The notes beneath the pieces were generated by a model that had not been told where the DNA came from, made no database searches, and saw only the letters and a list, made by a program, of their open reading frames with translations. This document shows positions 10,437 through 19,921 of a DNA stretch of 64,000 nt, one piece after another; position 1 is the first letter of the stretch, and the number at the start of each line of letters is the position of its first letter. The stretch is from Georgfuchsia toluolica (GTDB lineage: Bacteria; Pseudomonadota; Gammaproteobacteria; Burkholderiales; Rhodocyclaceae), in the NCBI RefSeq assembly GCF_907163265.1, contig NZ_CAJQUM010000001.1, forward strand, positions 1,178,001 through 1,242,000, read 5' to 3'. Both the position numbers and the translations under genes were made by a program.

Positions 10437-12164
10437 TCAGTTGGGGGGAGTTCCCTTCAGGCGCTGCACTTTTTGATACGCCACCAGCAATCGTTGGTGC
10501 ATCTCACTGCCTTCCATATTGGGCCCCAGCGTACTCAAGCCAAAGAACTGCTGTTCGCGTCGGACCAGCGCATAGGCTTGACGCAAGGTCTCTGCGCCGA
10601 ACAGCAGGCTCAGCGTAGCGTCAAATCGCTCCGGGTCTCCGAGCTTGAGCAGATTTTCGATACAGCGATAGACACGGCGGCGTTGCGCGCCGAGTAGGCC
10701 ACACTGGGCAACCCATGCGCACCCTTCCAGCACCACATCCTCATCTTCAACCGCAAGGCCGAGCAGGGTCTTGAGTTCACCAACGCGCAGGTCGGCCCAA
10801 GCCGTATCGGCATCCGCAGCGAGACCGATGAGCGTGGTAATCGGCAGTTCTTCCGGCAGATCGAGTTCGGCAAACAGGTCGAGCAAGGTTTGGCATTCTT
10901 CCTGCGTCAGTTCGGGCAGACGCAGAATCGCCGGGCGCACAAGATTGCCGACGCTGTTGTTCTCCCATTGCAATTCTTCGATCGGATAAATCTCCGACAT
11001 CCCCGGCGCGAAGATGCGGCAGGCATAAACGCCAAGGTGAGTGAAATCGGCAACGTAGATATCATGGCCGCTCGCGTGAATGCGGTCCACCGACCACTGG
11101 TAATCTTCTGCCGTGGTGTTGGAAAAATTCCAGTCGACAAATTCAAAATCCGGTGTGTCGCGCAGAAACTCCCAACTGATGACGCCACTGGAATCGACAA
11201 AGTGGATTTCCAGATTCTGCGCATCGGCGATTTCATCCTGATCGAAGCCGGGTGCCGGGAAGTCACCCAGCGAGTCGAGCGCACGCCCTTGTAGCAGCTC
11301 GGTCAGCGCACGTTCGAGCGCCACCTCAAAGCGCGGATGCGCGCCGAAGCTGGCAAACACGCCCTGGTCATGCGGGTGCAACAAAGTCACGTTCATCACC
11401 GGATACTCGCCGCCGAGCGAAGCATCCTTGACCAGAATGCCAAAGCCCGCCGCACGCAGGCCATTGATTCCGGCGGCAATACGCGGATAACGATTAATGA
11501 CTTCCTCAGGCACTTCAGGCAGGCAGATGCCATCGCGAATGATGCGAAATTTGATGTTGCGTTCGAAAATCTCCGACAGCGCCTGGGTACGCGCTTCCAT
11601 CATCGTGTTGCCGGCCGACATTCCGTTGCTCACATACAGGTTGCCGATCAGATTGACCGGGTACGGCACGCTCGCCCCATCGCGCAAACGGGTATAGGGA
11701 ATGGTGCAAATGCCGCGTGCCGCGTTGCCGGAGTTCAGGTCGATCAGTTGCTCGGCAAGCACTTCCTTTTTCGGGTTGTAGAACTTTTGCAACTCGGGTG
11801 TGAGGATGCCCATGGGCCAGGCCTTGCCCTTGACCGGAAACCACTGTTCGTTCGGATAGTGCACAAACTTGTCATTGGCCACGCTATCGCCAAGGTAGAA
11901 GTGCGTCCAGAAATAATTGGTACTGAGTCGCTCAAAAAACTCGCCTAGCGCACTGGCGCGCGCAGCAAGCTCGGAGCCGCCCTTGCCGTTGCAGAACAGG
12001 CGGGGGCAGTCGCGGTCGCTAACATGCACCGACCAGATGTTTTCAATCTCATTAAGCCACGAGCGCTCGACGACGTGAAAACCTATTGTTTCAAGCTTTC
12101 CCAGCAACGTAGAAATAGAAGACTCAAGCGAAGCATCCTTGCTGGGAATAAATGTTTCAGACAT
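10437..12164 (-). CDS. ycaO: YcaO-domain protein
   Basis: The 575-residue product starts at MSETFIPSKD; the frame stays open upstream, but that stretch carries the remnant of a neighbouring gene in another frame. YcaO enzymes use ATP to activate backbone amides. E. coli-type YcaO proteins of this length have been linked to beta-methylthiolation of ribosomal protein S12 through RimO. The ATP-site helices are visible in SALGEFFERLS and MMEARTQALSEIFER, and in EVALERALTELLQGR. A roughly 190-residue C-terminal helical region follows (LTQEECQTLLDLFAELDLPEELP). No precursor-peptide gene is seen nearby, so a housekeeping role is likelier than natural-product biosynthesis. Confidence 0.88.
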   Translation of the reverse strand: MSETFIPSKDASLESSISTLLGKLETIGFHVVERSWLNEIENIWSVHVSDRDCPRLFCNGKGGSELAARASALGEFFERLSTNYFWTHFYLGDSVANDKFVHYPNEQWFPVKGKAWPMGILTPELQKFYNPKKEVLAEQLIDLNSGNAARGICTIPYTRLRDGASVPYPVNLIGNLYVSNGMSAGNTMMEARTQALSEIFERNIKFRIIRDGICLPEVPEEVINRYPRIAAGINGLRAAGFGILVKDASLGGEYPVMNVTLLHPHDQGVFASFGAHPRFEVALERALTELLQGRALDSLGDFPAPGFDQDEIADAQNLEIHFVDSSGVISWEFLRDTPDFEFVDWNFSNTTAEDYQWSVDRIHASGHDIYVADFTHLGVYACRIFAPGMSEIYPIEELQWENNSVGNLVRPAILRLPELTQEECQTLLDLFAELDLPEELPITTLIGLAADADTAWADLRVGELKTLLGLAVEDEDVVLEGCAWVAQCGLLGAQRRRVYRCIENLLKLGDPERFDATLSLLFGAETLRQAYALVRREQQFFGLSTLGPNMEGSEMHQRLLVAYQKVQRLKGTPPN

Positions 12165-12283
12165 GCGTTGGGTATCTTTCTGTAATTGTTCTGCTGGCTC
12201 GATCAAGCAAGGGCCACTATTCAAGGCCGGAGCCTGCCTTCGATCTGCATCGCAGTCTACTGGGTTCAATGGCAGCAGGGAGC

Positions 12284-12451
12284 TCACCAAAAACGGCAAT
12301 TGAGAAAATACGCGGCCGGACGCAATGCTGCGCAGGCAACTTCGCCGACCGAGCAGCCGTCCGGTAGTTCGGCGATGAGCTTGCCGCTGCCGAAGCGAGA
12401 TGCCGCGCCCGCCGCGAGCAAAATGCCGACAATTACAGTGTGACCGGACAC
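12284..12451 (-). pseudogene. mocA-like molybdenum cofactor nucleotidyltransferase, N-terminal fragment
   Basis: From a GTG at 12451, 55 codons encode HTVIVGILLAAGAASRFGSG followed by KLIAELPDGCSVGEVACAALRP. This is the nucleotide-binding N-terminus of the MobA/MocA-like transferases that make cytosine- or guanine-dinucleotide molybdenum cofactor. The reading then runs into a stop, and the remaining three quarters of the protein is absent. It overlaps the end of the xdhC remnant, as in intact xdhC-mocA pairs. The location behind hcrAB suggests it once matured the reductase's cofactor. Confidence 0.7.
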
Positions 12452-12753
12452 GCGGCACTCACCGCTGGGGGACGTTCGTTTGTGGCAATAAGTTCGACAT
12501 TATTACGGCGTGCAGTAATGTCGACGACGATCGCCAGCGCGATTTCTGGCGGCGTCTTGCTGCCGAGAGGAAGGCCGATCGGACCATGCAGCCGATCAAT
12601 GTCGATATCGCCAAGATCGAATAGTTTTAATCGCTCATGCCGCTTGGCGCTGTTGGCGCGCGACCCGATCGCACCGGCGTAGAGGGCATCGGATTTCAAT
12701 GCGCTGATCAGCGCCAGATCATCGAGCTCGGGTCCATCAGCAGTTCTCCCCAA
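12433..12753 (-). pseudogene. xdhC-like cofactor-insertion protein, C-terminal fragment
   Basis: About 100 residues match the C-terminal Rossmann half of XdhC/CoxI proteins: ALISALKSDALYAGAIGSRA, then SAKRHERLKLFDLGDIDIDRLHGPIGLPLGSKTPPEIALAI. XdhC delivers molybdenum cofactor to xanthine-dehydrogenase-type enzymes. The N-terminal XdhC_CoxI domain is missing. The fragment opens with a TTG inside the end of hcrB, so the front of the gene was deleted against the hcrB 3' end. It could be a short expressed protein, but a degraded gene is more likely given the truncated mocA next to it. Confidence 0.7.
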
Positions 12754-13717
12754 GCCTCCTCAATAGCCTCCGTGCCAGCACCGGCATGACTTGGCGGCGG
12801 TAGGAAACGTCGATTATCGTGGTTCCCACCGGTCGCGTGTAATGTCGGATGCGTTTATCGATCAGTGCCAGGCTCGCGTCGTCGAGCGGCTTGCCATAGA
12901 CCGACTCCAAGCCATCGATCAATTCGGGACGCGACGAGACGCCGGTGCACGCGATGCGCAGATCGCCGACGGTATCTCCGTCGCGCCGCAATGCGATGGC
13001 GACGCCAACCAGTGGAAAATCGATGGCGCCGCGCACGCGTACTTTATCGTAGGCACTTTTCCAGCCATCGACGAGGGGGACTTCGACACCAAGCAGCATC
13101 TCATCGGCGGCAAGTGAGATGTAAGTCTTGCCGTCGTCGCGGTAGAACTCTCGAATCGGCAGGCGGCGTGATCCCTGTGGGCTAAGAATCTCAATCGTCG
13201 CATTGAGCGCTAGTAACGCCGGTGCGACATCGCCGCTGAATGCAGCGTAGCAGCGCGAGGATTTCGGCGCAACGCGACAGACATCGCCGCCGCGCTTCAA
13301 GCAGAACTCGAGGCCTTTGCGCCATGACTCGCTCTGGTTGTAGTACTGGCAACGAGTGTCGAGGCAAAGGTTGCCGCCGAGCGTGGCGGCCATCCGGTGC
13401 GTCGGACCGGCCACGGCGCCTGCCGCATGGGCCAGCGCCGGCAGATGTGTCTGCACGTGGGCATTGGCGGCGATTGTTGACAACGTAACACCGGCGCCAA
13501 TGCATAACGTGCCCGCTTCCTCACGGAATTTGCGCAGTTCACTGATGCCGCCGAGATCAATCAGCATTTCCGGTGTGGTGAGGCCACGGCGGATGTTGGG
13601 CAGTAGGTCGGTGCCACCGGCGATGAAGCGGCTGGCAGGGTTTTCAGCGCGTAGCGCGACGGCGGCGGCGGCACTGTCAGGGCGTTGGAGGCGGAACGCC
13701 GGTATGCTGTCCATCAA
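12737..13717 (-). CDS. hcrB: 4-hydroxybenzoyl-CoA reductase beta subunit (FAD, 4Fe-4S)
   Basis: The 326-residue FAD subunit has [15 protein letters not shown] and [14 protein letters not shown] for flavin binding. It carries the extra cysteine loop that distinguishes 4-hydroxybenzoyl-CoA reductases from other xanthine-oxidase relatives: Cys123, Cys139, Cys147 and Cys156 with spacing C-x15-C-x7-C-x8-C, expected to hold a [4Fe-4S] cluster. That cluster allows inverted electron flow for reductive dehydroxylation to benzoyl-CoA, a central anaerobic step. Its start overlaps the hcrA stop by 4 bases. The order hcrC-hcrA-hcrB on the minus strand forms a tight operon. Confidence 0.92.
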   Translation of the reverse strand: MMDSIPAFRLQRPDSAAAAVALRAENPASRFIAGGTDLLPNIRRGLTTPEMLIDLGGISELRKFREEAGTLCIGAGVTLSTIAANAHVQTHLPALAHAAGAVAGPTHRMAATLGGNLCLDTRCQYYNQSESWRKGLEFCLKRGGDVCRVAPKSSRCYAAFSGDVAPALLALNATIEILSPQGSRRLPIREFYRDDGKTYISLAADEMLLGVEVPLVDGWKSAYDKVRVRGAIDFPLVGVAIALRRDGDTVGDLRIACTGVSSRPELIDGLESVYGKPLDDASLALIDKRIRHYTRPVGTTIIDVSYRRQVMPVLARRLLRRLGENC

Positions 13718-16122
13718 GCTACTCCTTTGACAAGTGAGGTGCTCTCGTTTGTTCCCATTTGTCGCTTGGCGGTTGCGTGTTTGTCGTTGAGCGCTTCGAA
13801 CACCCGCACGGGCGTGATCGGCAGCACCGTAAAGCGGTGTCCGGTGGCATCTTCGACGGCCGCAGCCAGTGCCGACATAAAGCCGGAGAGCGGACCTTCG
13901 CTCGCCTCCTTGGCGCCGAACGGGCCGTTGGGATCGATGCTCTCTACGATATGAACTTCAATGTCCGGCGATTCAACGATCGTTGGCACACGATAGTCAA
14001 GCATGTTGGCGCAGCTATGGCGGCCATTCTTGTAGATCGTTTCCTCGCTGATCGCCTGGCCCATGCCCATCCATACAGCGCCTTGTACCTGCCCCTCGAC
14101 CGACATCGGGTTGATCGCGAAGCCACAGTCAATCGCGGCCCAGACCTTGTCGACGGTGACCTTGCCAATGTCGAGGTCGACACTGACTTCGACCGCCTGC
14201 GCCACATACGAGAAACCCATCGTCGAACCGACCGCGCCGCCACGGTGCTTGCCGCCCTGGAATTCGGGAGGGCAGGTGAAAGTGCCTTTGACAGTCAGCA
14301 TCCCAGTGCCGACCAAAGCTTCCTCGACGATCTCGACAAAGGAAATTTGCTGCTCCGGGTGGCTGACGACGGCAGCAGCTTCGCCGAGCCATTCGATCTC
14401 GGCTTCGCTGACTTTCAGGCGCCGGGCGGCGGCGGTGATCAACAGCCGCTTCAGGTTCCGCGCCGCGTCGGCGGCGGCATTGCCGACCATGAAGGTGACG
14501 CGTGACGAATATGAGCCGTTGTCCTTGGGCGTGAGCGCCGAATCACTGGCGATGATTCGCAGGCGTTGGTAGTCGATGCCGAGGACTTCGGCGACGATTT
14601 GGGTGATGATCGTCGACGAGCCCTGGCCGATGTCGGCGGCGCCGGTAAGGATGGTGACGCCGGCGTCGAAATCGAGCCGCAATGCGATCGTCGCGTGGGG
14701 CTGTCCGGTGAAGTGCACTGGCTTGGCCGAGCCGCTGACAAAGTGCGAGCAGGCCATGCCGAGACCTTTGCCGATGTTGCCAACGCGGGGCAGATTGCCC
14801 TTGCGCTTCTTCCAGCCGCTCGCGCTCTCGACCCAGTCAATGCACTCGGGCAGGCCGTAGGACATGACCTTGAGGCCGTTGATCGTCTCGGTCGGCGCCT
14901 TGAGGAGGTTCCTCCGGCGGATATCGATCGGGTCGAGGCCAAGTTCCGCCGCCATCGTGTCGAGCAGCGATTCGAAGGCGAAGCGGATATTGACCGTACC
15001 GTGGCCGCGCATTGCGCCGCAGGGCGGAGTGTTGGAGTAGACCCGGTAACCGTCGTACTTGACCGCCGGAAGATTGTAGAGGCCATTGATCAGGGCGCCG
15101 GAATAAAGAATGGTCACCAACCCGTAGCCGCCATAGGCGCCGCCGCGCTGAATGACCTCCGCCTCGCAGGCAGTCATGCGACCGTCGCGAGTGAGGCCGA
15201 GCTTCAGGCGGATTTGCGTCTCTGGACGGCCGCGATGAGTCAGGAAGGCCTCCTCGCGTGTTTGCAACAGGCGCACGGTACCGCGCGCAGCGCGGGCGAG
15301 CATGGCGCAAATGACTTCAAAATTCAGGGGCTCGACGCGGTGGCCAAAGCCACCGCCGACATAGGGCTTGATGACGCGGATGTACGCCGCATCCATGTTC
15401 AGGCAACGCGCCAGAGTCAGGTGTACGTAGTACGGTACCTGCGTCACCGACCACAGGGTCAGGTGGCCGCGCTCGGGTTCGTAGGCGGCCAGCGCCGCGT
15501 TCGGTTCCATCATGGCGTGATGGACCTCGGCGCATTCGTAGGTTTCCTCACGCACCAGTTCGGCGGCGGTGAATCCCGCTGCGCTGTCGCCGAATTCGTT
15601 GTGTACTGCACGCTCGATGTTGCCCGGCTTGTTGTCATGCAGCAGCACCGCGTCAGGTGCGCGTGCATCGGCAGCCTTGAAGTAGGCCGGCAGTTCGCGC
15701 ACGCGCAGGCGGATGAGGGACAACGCCAGGTCTGCGGTTGCCTCGTCAATGGCTGCCACGGCTGCGACCGGTTCGCCAATGTAGCGGGTGCGCTCGCGTG
15801 CAATGGGGAATTCGTTCTGGGCGATCGGGATAACACCGTAGGGTATGTCGCATTCGTCGCCGGTAATCACGGCGCACACCCCGGGCAGCTTCAATGCCTC
15901 GCTGATGTCGACATCCAGCAGTTCAGCATGGGCATAGGGACTGCGCAGGATTTTGCCGACCAGTGCCCCGGTTACCGGCAAATCGGCGGTGTAGCGTGCT
16001 GTGCCCGTCACTTTTTCGACGCCGTCTACCAGAGGCAGCCGGGCGCCGACACCATGCGGTGACTTTATCGCGGCCGGGAGCACCGGCTTGAGCGTGGCCA
16101 TTTTCCGATCCGGCGCGTTCAT
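13714..16122 (-). CDS. hcrA: 4-hydroxybenzoyl-CoA reductase alpha subunit (molybdopterin)
   Basis: The 802-residue molybdopterin subunit of the xanthine-oxidase family begins its conserved region at [20 protein letters not shown]. Cofactor-contact segments are visible: [44 protein letters not shown] and, near residue 740, [12 protein letters not shown] with the catalytic Glu. Together with HcrB and HcrC it removes the para-hydroxyl of 4-hydroxybenzoyl-CoA. The family also contains CO, xanthine and quinoline dehydrogenases, but the [4Fe-4S] loop in the adjacent beta subunit fixes this set as 4-hydroxybenzoyl-CoA reductase. It overlaps hcrC and hcrB by 4 bases each. Confidence 0.92.
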   Translation of the reverse strand: MNAPDRKMATLKPVLPAAIKSPHGVGARLPLVDGVEKVTGTARYTADLPVTGALVGKILRSPYAHAELLDVDISEALKLPGVCAVITGDECDIPYGVIPIAQNEFPIARERTRYIGEPVAAVAAIDEATADLALSLIRLRVRELPAYFKAADARAPDAVLLHDNKPGNIERAVHNEFGDSAAGFTAAELVREETYECAEVHHAMMEPNAALAAYEPERGHLTLWSVTQVPYYVHLTLARCLNMDAAYIRVIKPYVGGGFGHRVEPLNFEVICAMLARAARGTVRLLQTREEAFLTHRGRPETQIRLKLGLTRDGRMTACEAEVIQRGGAYGGYGLVTILYSGALINGLYNLPAVKYDGYRVYSNTPPCGAMRGHGTVNIRFAFESLLDTMAAELGLDPIDIRRRNLLKAPTETINGLKVMSYGLPECIDWVESASGWKKRKGNLPRVGNIGKGLGMACSHFVSGSAKPVHFTGQPHATIALRLDFDAGVTILTGAADIGQGSSTIITQIVAEVLGIDYQRLRIIASDSALTPKDNGSYSSRVTFMVGNAAADAARNLKRLLITAAARRLKVSEAEIEWLGEAAAVVSHPEQQISFVEIVEEALVGTGMLTVKGTFTCPPEFQGGKHRGGAVGSTMGFSYVAQAVEVSVDLDIGKVTVDKVWAAIDCGFAINPMSVEGQVQGAVWMGMGQAISEETIYKNGRHSCANMLDYRVPTIVESPDIEVHIVESIDPNGPFGAKEASEGPLSGFMSALAAAVEDATGHRFTVLPITPVRVFEALNDKHATAKRQMGTNESTSLVKGVA

Positions 16123-16595
16123 AGCGCGTGCTCCTCGCGTTGTGATGCGGCTTCAACCGATTCGATGATCTTGACGTAACCAGTGCAGCGACACAGATTA
16201 CCGGCCAGCGCGGCGCGGATCGCGGTGCGGTCCGGATGCGGATTTTTCCGCAACAGTGCTTCTGCCGCCATGATCATGCCTGGCGTACAAAAACCGCACT
16301 GCGAGCCCAAGTGTTCGTGGAAGGCGCGCTGCAGGCGCGACAGATTTCCTTTGTGCGCGAGACTCTCGATCGTCTCGACACGACGACCGGCAACGCTGTG
16401 CGCAAGTGTGCAGCAAGCCAGGCGAGGCTCGTCGTCGACCAACACGGTGCAAGCGCCGCATTCCCCACCATCGCAGCCCTGCTTGGTGCCGGTCAAACCA
16501 AGCGCGTCGCGCAGGTAGTCGATCAACAGCGTGTTGTCGGCGACGGCGTCCTCGCGCCAGCGCCCATTGACCGAGATGCCAAGTATCTTTTTCAT
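16119..16595 (-). CDS. hcrC: 4-hydroxybenzoyl-CoA reductase gamma subunit (two 2Fe-2S)
   Basis: The 158-residue iron-sulfur subunit begins [13 protein letters not shown]; upstream in-frame codons are not protein-like, so I place the start at 16595. The plant-type [2Fe-2S] cluster uses Cys41, 46, 49 and 61 ([13 protein letters not shown] and ACCT). The second, all-helical cluster uses Cys100, 103, 135 and 137 ([11 protein letters not shown] and LCRCTGY). It passes electrons to the molybdenum site of HcrA. First gene of the operon; the divergent marR gene lies 459 bases away. Confidence 0.93.
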   Translation of the reverse strand: MKKILGISVNGRWREDAVADNTLLIDYLRDALGLTGTKQGCDGGECGACTVLVDDEPRLACCTLAHSVAGRRVETIESLAHKGNLSRLQRAFHEHLGSQCGFCTPGMIMAAEALLRKNPHPDRTAIRAALAGNLCRCTGYVKIIESVEAASQREEHAL

Positions 16596-17054
16596 ATTGT
16601 CTCCAGTCGCTGTAGCTCCACACTTGGTCGTACGGCATTTAAGCGCAAGTTCCAGCGTATTCCTGCCACCTCTATGAGGCTCACACCGCCCCTGCATTCT
16701 CTGTTGTCCATACTTGTACTGGGGGGAGTCCTTGCTGACATGACGATACATTCGGCACAGAGAAAAGATGACAACAATCCACGCCCATCCGCTTCTAGCG
16801 GATGTCAACAAAACGAAATACTTTTGCAGTCATCCAGCTTCCCTCACGGGACAATTCGAACAACACACCGATACCATCATAGCGTATCAGGTTATTTGGT
16901 TGATGTCAAACTGTTGCATGTTAAACATAACGTGGAACTGATCGGAATAGCGGGTGCCAGACGTTCCGATATGCCATTATCGATTCGATTCAGGCCTTGC
17001 GATAGAATTGCGGTTCGTTGTTGACATTGGCAAAACTCGTCCGGAAACACCAAC
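16596..17054. promoter_or_regulatory. Divergent control region between hcrCAB and marR
   Basis: No gene is seen in 459 bases. It must hold the promoters for hcrC (leftward) and marR (rightward). Short inverted repeats TTGATGTCAA (16900-16909) and ATGTTAAACAT (16918-16928) sit side by side and could be MarR operators. I found no -24/-12 sigma-54 promoter here. Confidence 0.35.
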
Positions 17055-17543
17055 ATGCCCGCAAACAATCTCGCCGCTCGCAAACGCCAAGCCACAAAGA
17101 CAAACGATGCTGATGGCAATCTCGATTACGGCCTCTTGACTGGCCTGGTCGGCTATCAGCTTCGCCTTGCCCAGATTGCCGTATTCCGCGATTTCTCTGA
17201 GACATTGGGTGGTGTCGATATCACCCCAGGACTGTTCGGAGTGTTGGTGGTAATCGAATCCAACCCCGGATTGAAGCAAACCAGACTTGCACAGGCAGTC
17301 CACCTCGATCGGTCTTCCGTTGTGTCCATCATCGACAATCTAGAGCGGCGCGGCCTTGTCGAACGACAATCCGCCGACCGCCGTTCGAATGCCATCTTCC
17401 TGACTAACCAAGGAATGAAATTCCTTCGTAAGGTAAGGCGTTTGGTCCTTGCTCACGAAAAACGACTGATTGAGCATCTCACCGCCAAGGAACACAAAAT
17501 TTTGGTAGCTTTGCTACAGAAGATTTTCCCGGACCGACGTTAA
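17055..17543 (+). CDS. MarR-family transcriptional regulator
   Basis: The 162 residues contain the MarR winged helix (PGLFGVLVVIESNPGLKQTRLAQAVHLDRSSVVSIIDNLERRGLVERQ) with the wing residues SADRRSNAIFLT. Flanking helices, about 25-55 and 120-160, form the dimer interface. MarR proteins are usually repressors released by aromatic ligands. It is divergent from hcrCAB, so control of 4-hydroxybenzoyl-CoA reductase expression by an aromatic acid or aryl-CoA is the simplest reading; that is inference from position. Confidence 0.88.
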   Translation: MPANNLAARKRQATKTNDADGNLDYGLLTGLVGYQLRLAQIAVFRDFSETLGGVDITPGLFGVLVVIESNPGLKQTRLAQAVHLDRSSVVSIIDNLERRGLVERQSADRRSNAIFLTNQGMKFLRKVRRLVLAHEKRLIEHLTAKEHKILVALLQKIFPDRR

Positions 17544-17601
17544 TCCAGGCGACGGTGAGTTTCAGTAAACGAGCATTGCCGCGAATCCTCGAAACGATGC
17601 A

Positions 17602-17745
17602 TCAACCATTCACCCGGCAGAAGCCGCAATGAGCTTCTATGCCGCCTCGCAACCGGGCAGTTTCACGATATCGGACAGAGCGGGCAATTTCTTGTTGGAT
17701 GGCGATTCGCATCACTTCAGGATCGGCAATTTCCAGCTTTCTCAT
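17602..17745 (-). pseudogene. Transposase N-terminal scrap
   Basis: A 47-codon frame starts MRKLEIADPEVMRIAIQQEI. This resembles the N-terminus of a helix-turn-helix transposase of the IS630-like group. After about residue 23 the similarity stops, and the frame ends at 17602. The rest of the 17544-17988 gap shows no gene. Identification rests on one short segment remembered from the family. Confidence 0.35.
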
Positions 17746-17988
17746 GATGACACCTCCGCAACGGGAAACTGTCATCAGCATAGTTCAATGATGCGGCATT
17801 ACATATGTCGCTATGTTTAGTATGTTAGTGCGGATCGCGTTTTAATAGTGCACAGATATGCTTGTGCTGTGTTGTTGCTCGCGCGGTAACTATGGAAGCG
17901 AATTTGGAGGACGACCGTGCCGTCGAACCGCATGTGCGGGAAGAAGGTGGCAGGGAGTGCGCTTGATCGAAAATGGTACGGGTGCTTT

Positions 17989-18537
17989 ATGGGAGAGCAA
18001 GTTATCCTGGTAGATTCCCTCGACAACATAATCGGATTCGATTCAGCTTTTGTTTTCGACTCCGGTGACAGGCTGCTTTTGCAGAGGCGCGCATCCGGTA
18101 AATATCACTCAGGTGGATTGTGGAATAACACCTGTTGCGGCCATCCGGGACCCAACGAAAGTATCATTAGTGTGGGTCATCGCCGGTTTCGCGAGGAGAA
18201 GGCATTGACTGCGAACTCAAAGAAGTTTTCAGTTTTACCTATCGCGCTGCTCGACAATCAGCTCATTGAGAACGAATACGAGCATGTATTATTCGGCAAG
18301 TACGACGTTGACCCAATACCGAATCCAGAAGAGCTCGATGACTGAACATGGATAGAACTCGATAACCTGTATAGGGACGAAAAAGGTGATCCGGGCAGGT
18401 ATAGCGTGTGGTTTGTGACCTGTATCGAACGAGTGCTGAACTTTGCGATAGGAGAGTTTCCCCGGGATAGCTCGGAAGTTAAGGGTTCTGTCATTTACGT
18501 CGCCTCGCCTCACCCGGATGGGAAGAGAATAAAATGA
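17989..18537 (+). pseudogene. idi: Isopentenyl-diphosphate delta-isomerase (type 1), broken
   Basis: The type 1 isomerase/nudix pattern is clear but broken. It begins MGEQVILVDSLDNIIG, with LWNNTCCGHPGPNE carrying the active-site Cys and HRRFREE the nudix-like helix. Sense is then kept only by shifting frame: GIDCELKEVFSFTYRA is read at 18201-18248. The original frame returns for LLDNQLIENEYEHVLFGKYD. A TGA at 18343-18345 interrupts just before the conserved TWIELDNL segment, and the frame continues to 18537. Two compensating frameshifts plus a nonsense codon mean no active enzyme. Betaproteobacteria usually use the DXP pathway, where Idi is dispensable. Confidence 0.85.
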
Positions 18538-19016
18538 ATGCGCCTGAACAGTTGCTGGAATACCTCGGCACCCACAACGTAATGACGCTTGCCACCGTTG
18601 GCGCGGATGATCCTTGGGCGGCGGTGTTTTACGTCAACGAAGGCACTGCACTCTATTTCCTGTCGGCGCCAACGACCAGACACTGCCAAAACATGCAGTG
18701 CAATCCGAGAGTCGCGGCGACTGTTCAAGAGGACTATTCGCAGTGGGAGCAGATAAAAGGCGTCCAGGTTGAGGGGACGGTGCAACGTCTGAATGCCAAT
18801 GATCAGCATCATGCTGCTGACCTGTATGCACAAAAATTTGCCTTCATGGATCCTCTTCGCATCCCAGCTGCATTTGCAGCAGTGATGCAGAAGGTCGCGT
18901 GGTATAGACTGACACCTGCCTCTCTGTATTTCATCGACAATTCGCTTGGGCTGGGGCACAGGGTGCTGGTTGAGGCGGATAAATTGCACGGGCGCGGCGC
19001 TGAATCACGTCAGTGA
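18534..19016 (+). CDS. Split-barrel flavoprotein, pyridoxamine-phosphate-oxidase-like (YhbP/UPF0306-type)
   Basis: The 160-residue product has the split-barrel signature NVMTLATVGADDPWAAVFYVN, then ALYFLSAPTTRHCQNMQCNPRVAATVQEDY, IKGVQVEGTVQRL and the C-terminal WYRLTPASLYFIDNSLGLGHR. Members of this group bind flavin or heme-like cofactors; most have no assigned reaction. It is the only intact copy of three related sequences in the window (others at 29545-29978 and 54433-54600). It starts inside the stop of the broken idi gene, so it may have been co-transcribed with it. The frame is intact and composition ordinary. Confidence 0.75.
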   Translation: MNAPEQLLEYLGTHNVMTLATVGADDPWAAVFYVNEGTALYFLSAPTTRHCQNMQCNPRVAATVQEDYSQWEQIKGVQVEGTVQRLNANDQHHAADLYAQKFAFMDPLRIPAAFAAVMQKVAWYRLTPASLYFIDNSLGLGHRVLVEADKLHGRGAESRQ

Positions 19017-19018
19017 CT

Positions 19019-19292
19019 CTGGAGAACGCGAGCGGCTGCTACGGACTGGAAACCTGGTTCGAGTTACCTAAGGATGTTGGAAATCGTCCGTGATGATTCC
19101 GCCTCCGTGCCACAAAATGATGATTGTGAGCTGCATTGGCGTTTATCTGACCATCACGCCACTGCTTTTCTTTCCGGTCCGCATCTGCAGGGACTCCCGA
19201 TCTACGTCCTCACTTTGGTTTTGGTGACGATCGCAAGCGCGCTACTTGTTTACATCGTTATGCCGGGTATGACAAAAAATTTTTCGCCACTG
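19019..19292 (+). pseudogene. Antibiotic-biosynthesis-monooxygenase-like membrane protein, decayed fragment
   Basis: Three frames together give SGCYGLETWFELP, then PPCHKMMIVSCIGVYLTITPLLFF, then LPIYVLTLVLVTIASALLVYIVMPGMTK. This is the layout of ABM-domain proteins with two C-terminal membrane segments (PPRHKM motif, then LP..TLVLT...MTYVVMP). Stops and frameshifts separate the pieces, and the N-terminal ABM domain is missing. The right end abuts the IS66 remnant. Confidence 0.5.
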
Positions 19293-19293
19293 G

Positions 19294-19664
19294 CTATGAG
19301 CATAGAGCATAGTCGGTGGCCATGCCTGAGTTTTGCATCGCCACGGGAACCACCGTGGTCAGTTCGTCGCGAGTGTCCTGGTTCGCGCGCGAACTAGAGT
19401 TCACCAGCAATGACTCCCGATGTTCCTTGACCCAGCACCGCAGCAGGTTGGTGTTGATTCCGTTTGCCAGAGCCCGCACAGCGATTGATACGCCAGAGCG
19501 CTGGCACGCCGCCACGATTTGCGCTTTGAATTCCAAATCATGGCGCCGACGCCTCCGTGATGCCGCCGGCTACACCAGCTTAGTGTCCATGTGTCCACCA
19601 TTAAATCCGTGGACACTATTCGACTAGCCACTCATCGCTCAATGTGGATGGGTTGAACGCTTAC
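19294..19664 (-). mobile_element. IS66-family remnant with tnpA pseudogene and terminal repeat
   Basis: On the minus strand the element begins with GTAAGCGTTCAACC (ending at 19664), the GTAAGCG terminus typical of IS66 elements. A tnpA frame follows from ATG at 19590: MDTKLV, a TAG stop, then PAASRRRRHDLEFKAQIVAA and SGVSIAVRALANGINTNLLRCWV. The frame ends at 19294, and tnpB, tnpC and the other terminal repeat are missing. The terminus interrupts a ribA sequence at 19665, giving an exact insertion point on that side. Confidence 0.75.
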
Positions 19665-19860
19665 ACTGAAACCCACAATCGCACCGCAAGCTGAAAAGGG
19701 CATCACTAGTAAGGCACTCGGAATGGATCCGGGTGAGTACCGGTTCTCCATTGCCGACGTTTCCCATTCCCAATAACAAATGCTCTTTGCTTGCGGCATC
19801 GACGAAGGCGTAGGCCGTAAACAATCCCCAGAGTGTGGGAAGTTGGCTTGACGCGCGAAG
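19665..19860 (-). pseudogene. ribA: GTP cyclohydrolase II fragment (ribA), cut by IS66
   Basis: About 60 codons match RibA from its N-terminus: [20 protein letters not shown], then [41 protein letters not shown]. Two of the zinc-binding cysteines lie in LRCDCG. The next base is the IS66 terminus, and the rest of the gene is absent from the window. The upstream N-terminal codons are also out of frame. A functional copy must exist elsewhere if the organism is a riboflavin prototroph. Confidence 0.8.
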
Positions 19861-19921
19861 CCATGCTCAGGATGGAACAGGCGGTGTACGCAGAAATGCG
19901 TGAATCACTGCCTGAACCCAC

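Noticed and set aside
10437-12164. YcaO gene as a sign of an azoline/thioamide natural-product cluster
   Set aside because: No precursor peptide, dehydrogenase or partner cyclase gene is nearby, and the length fits the stand-alone E. coli-type YcaO.
14566-16062. Open frame of 498 codons on the plus strand opposite hcrA
   Set aside because: Antisense shadow of the hcrA codons; no motif, and hcrA itself is fully supported.
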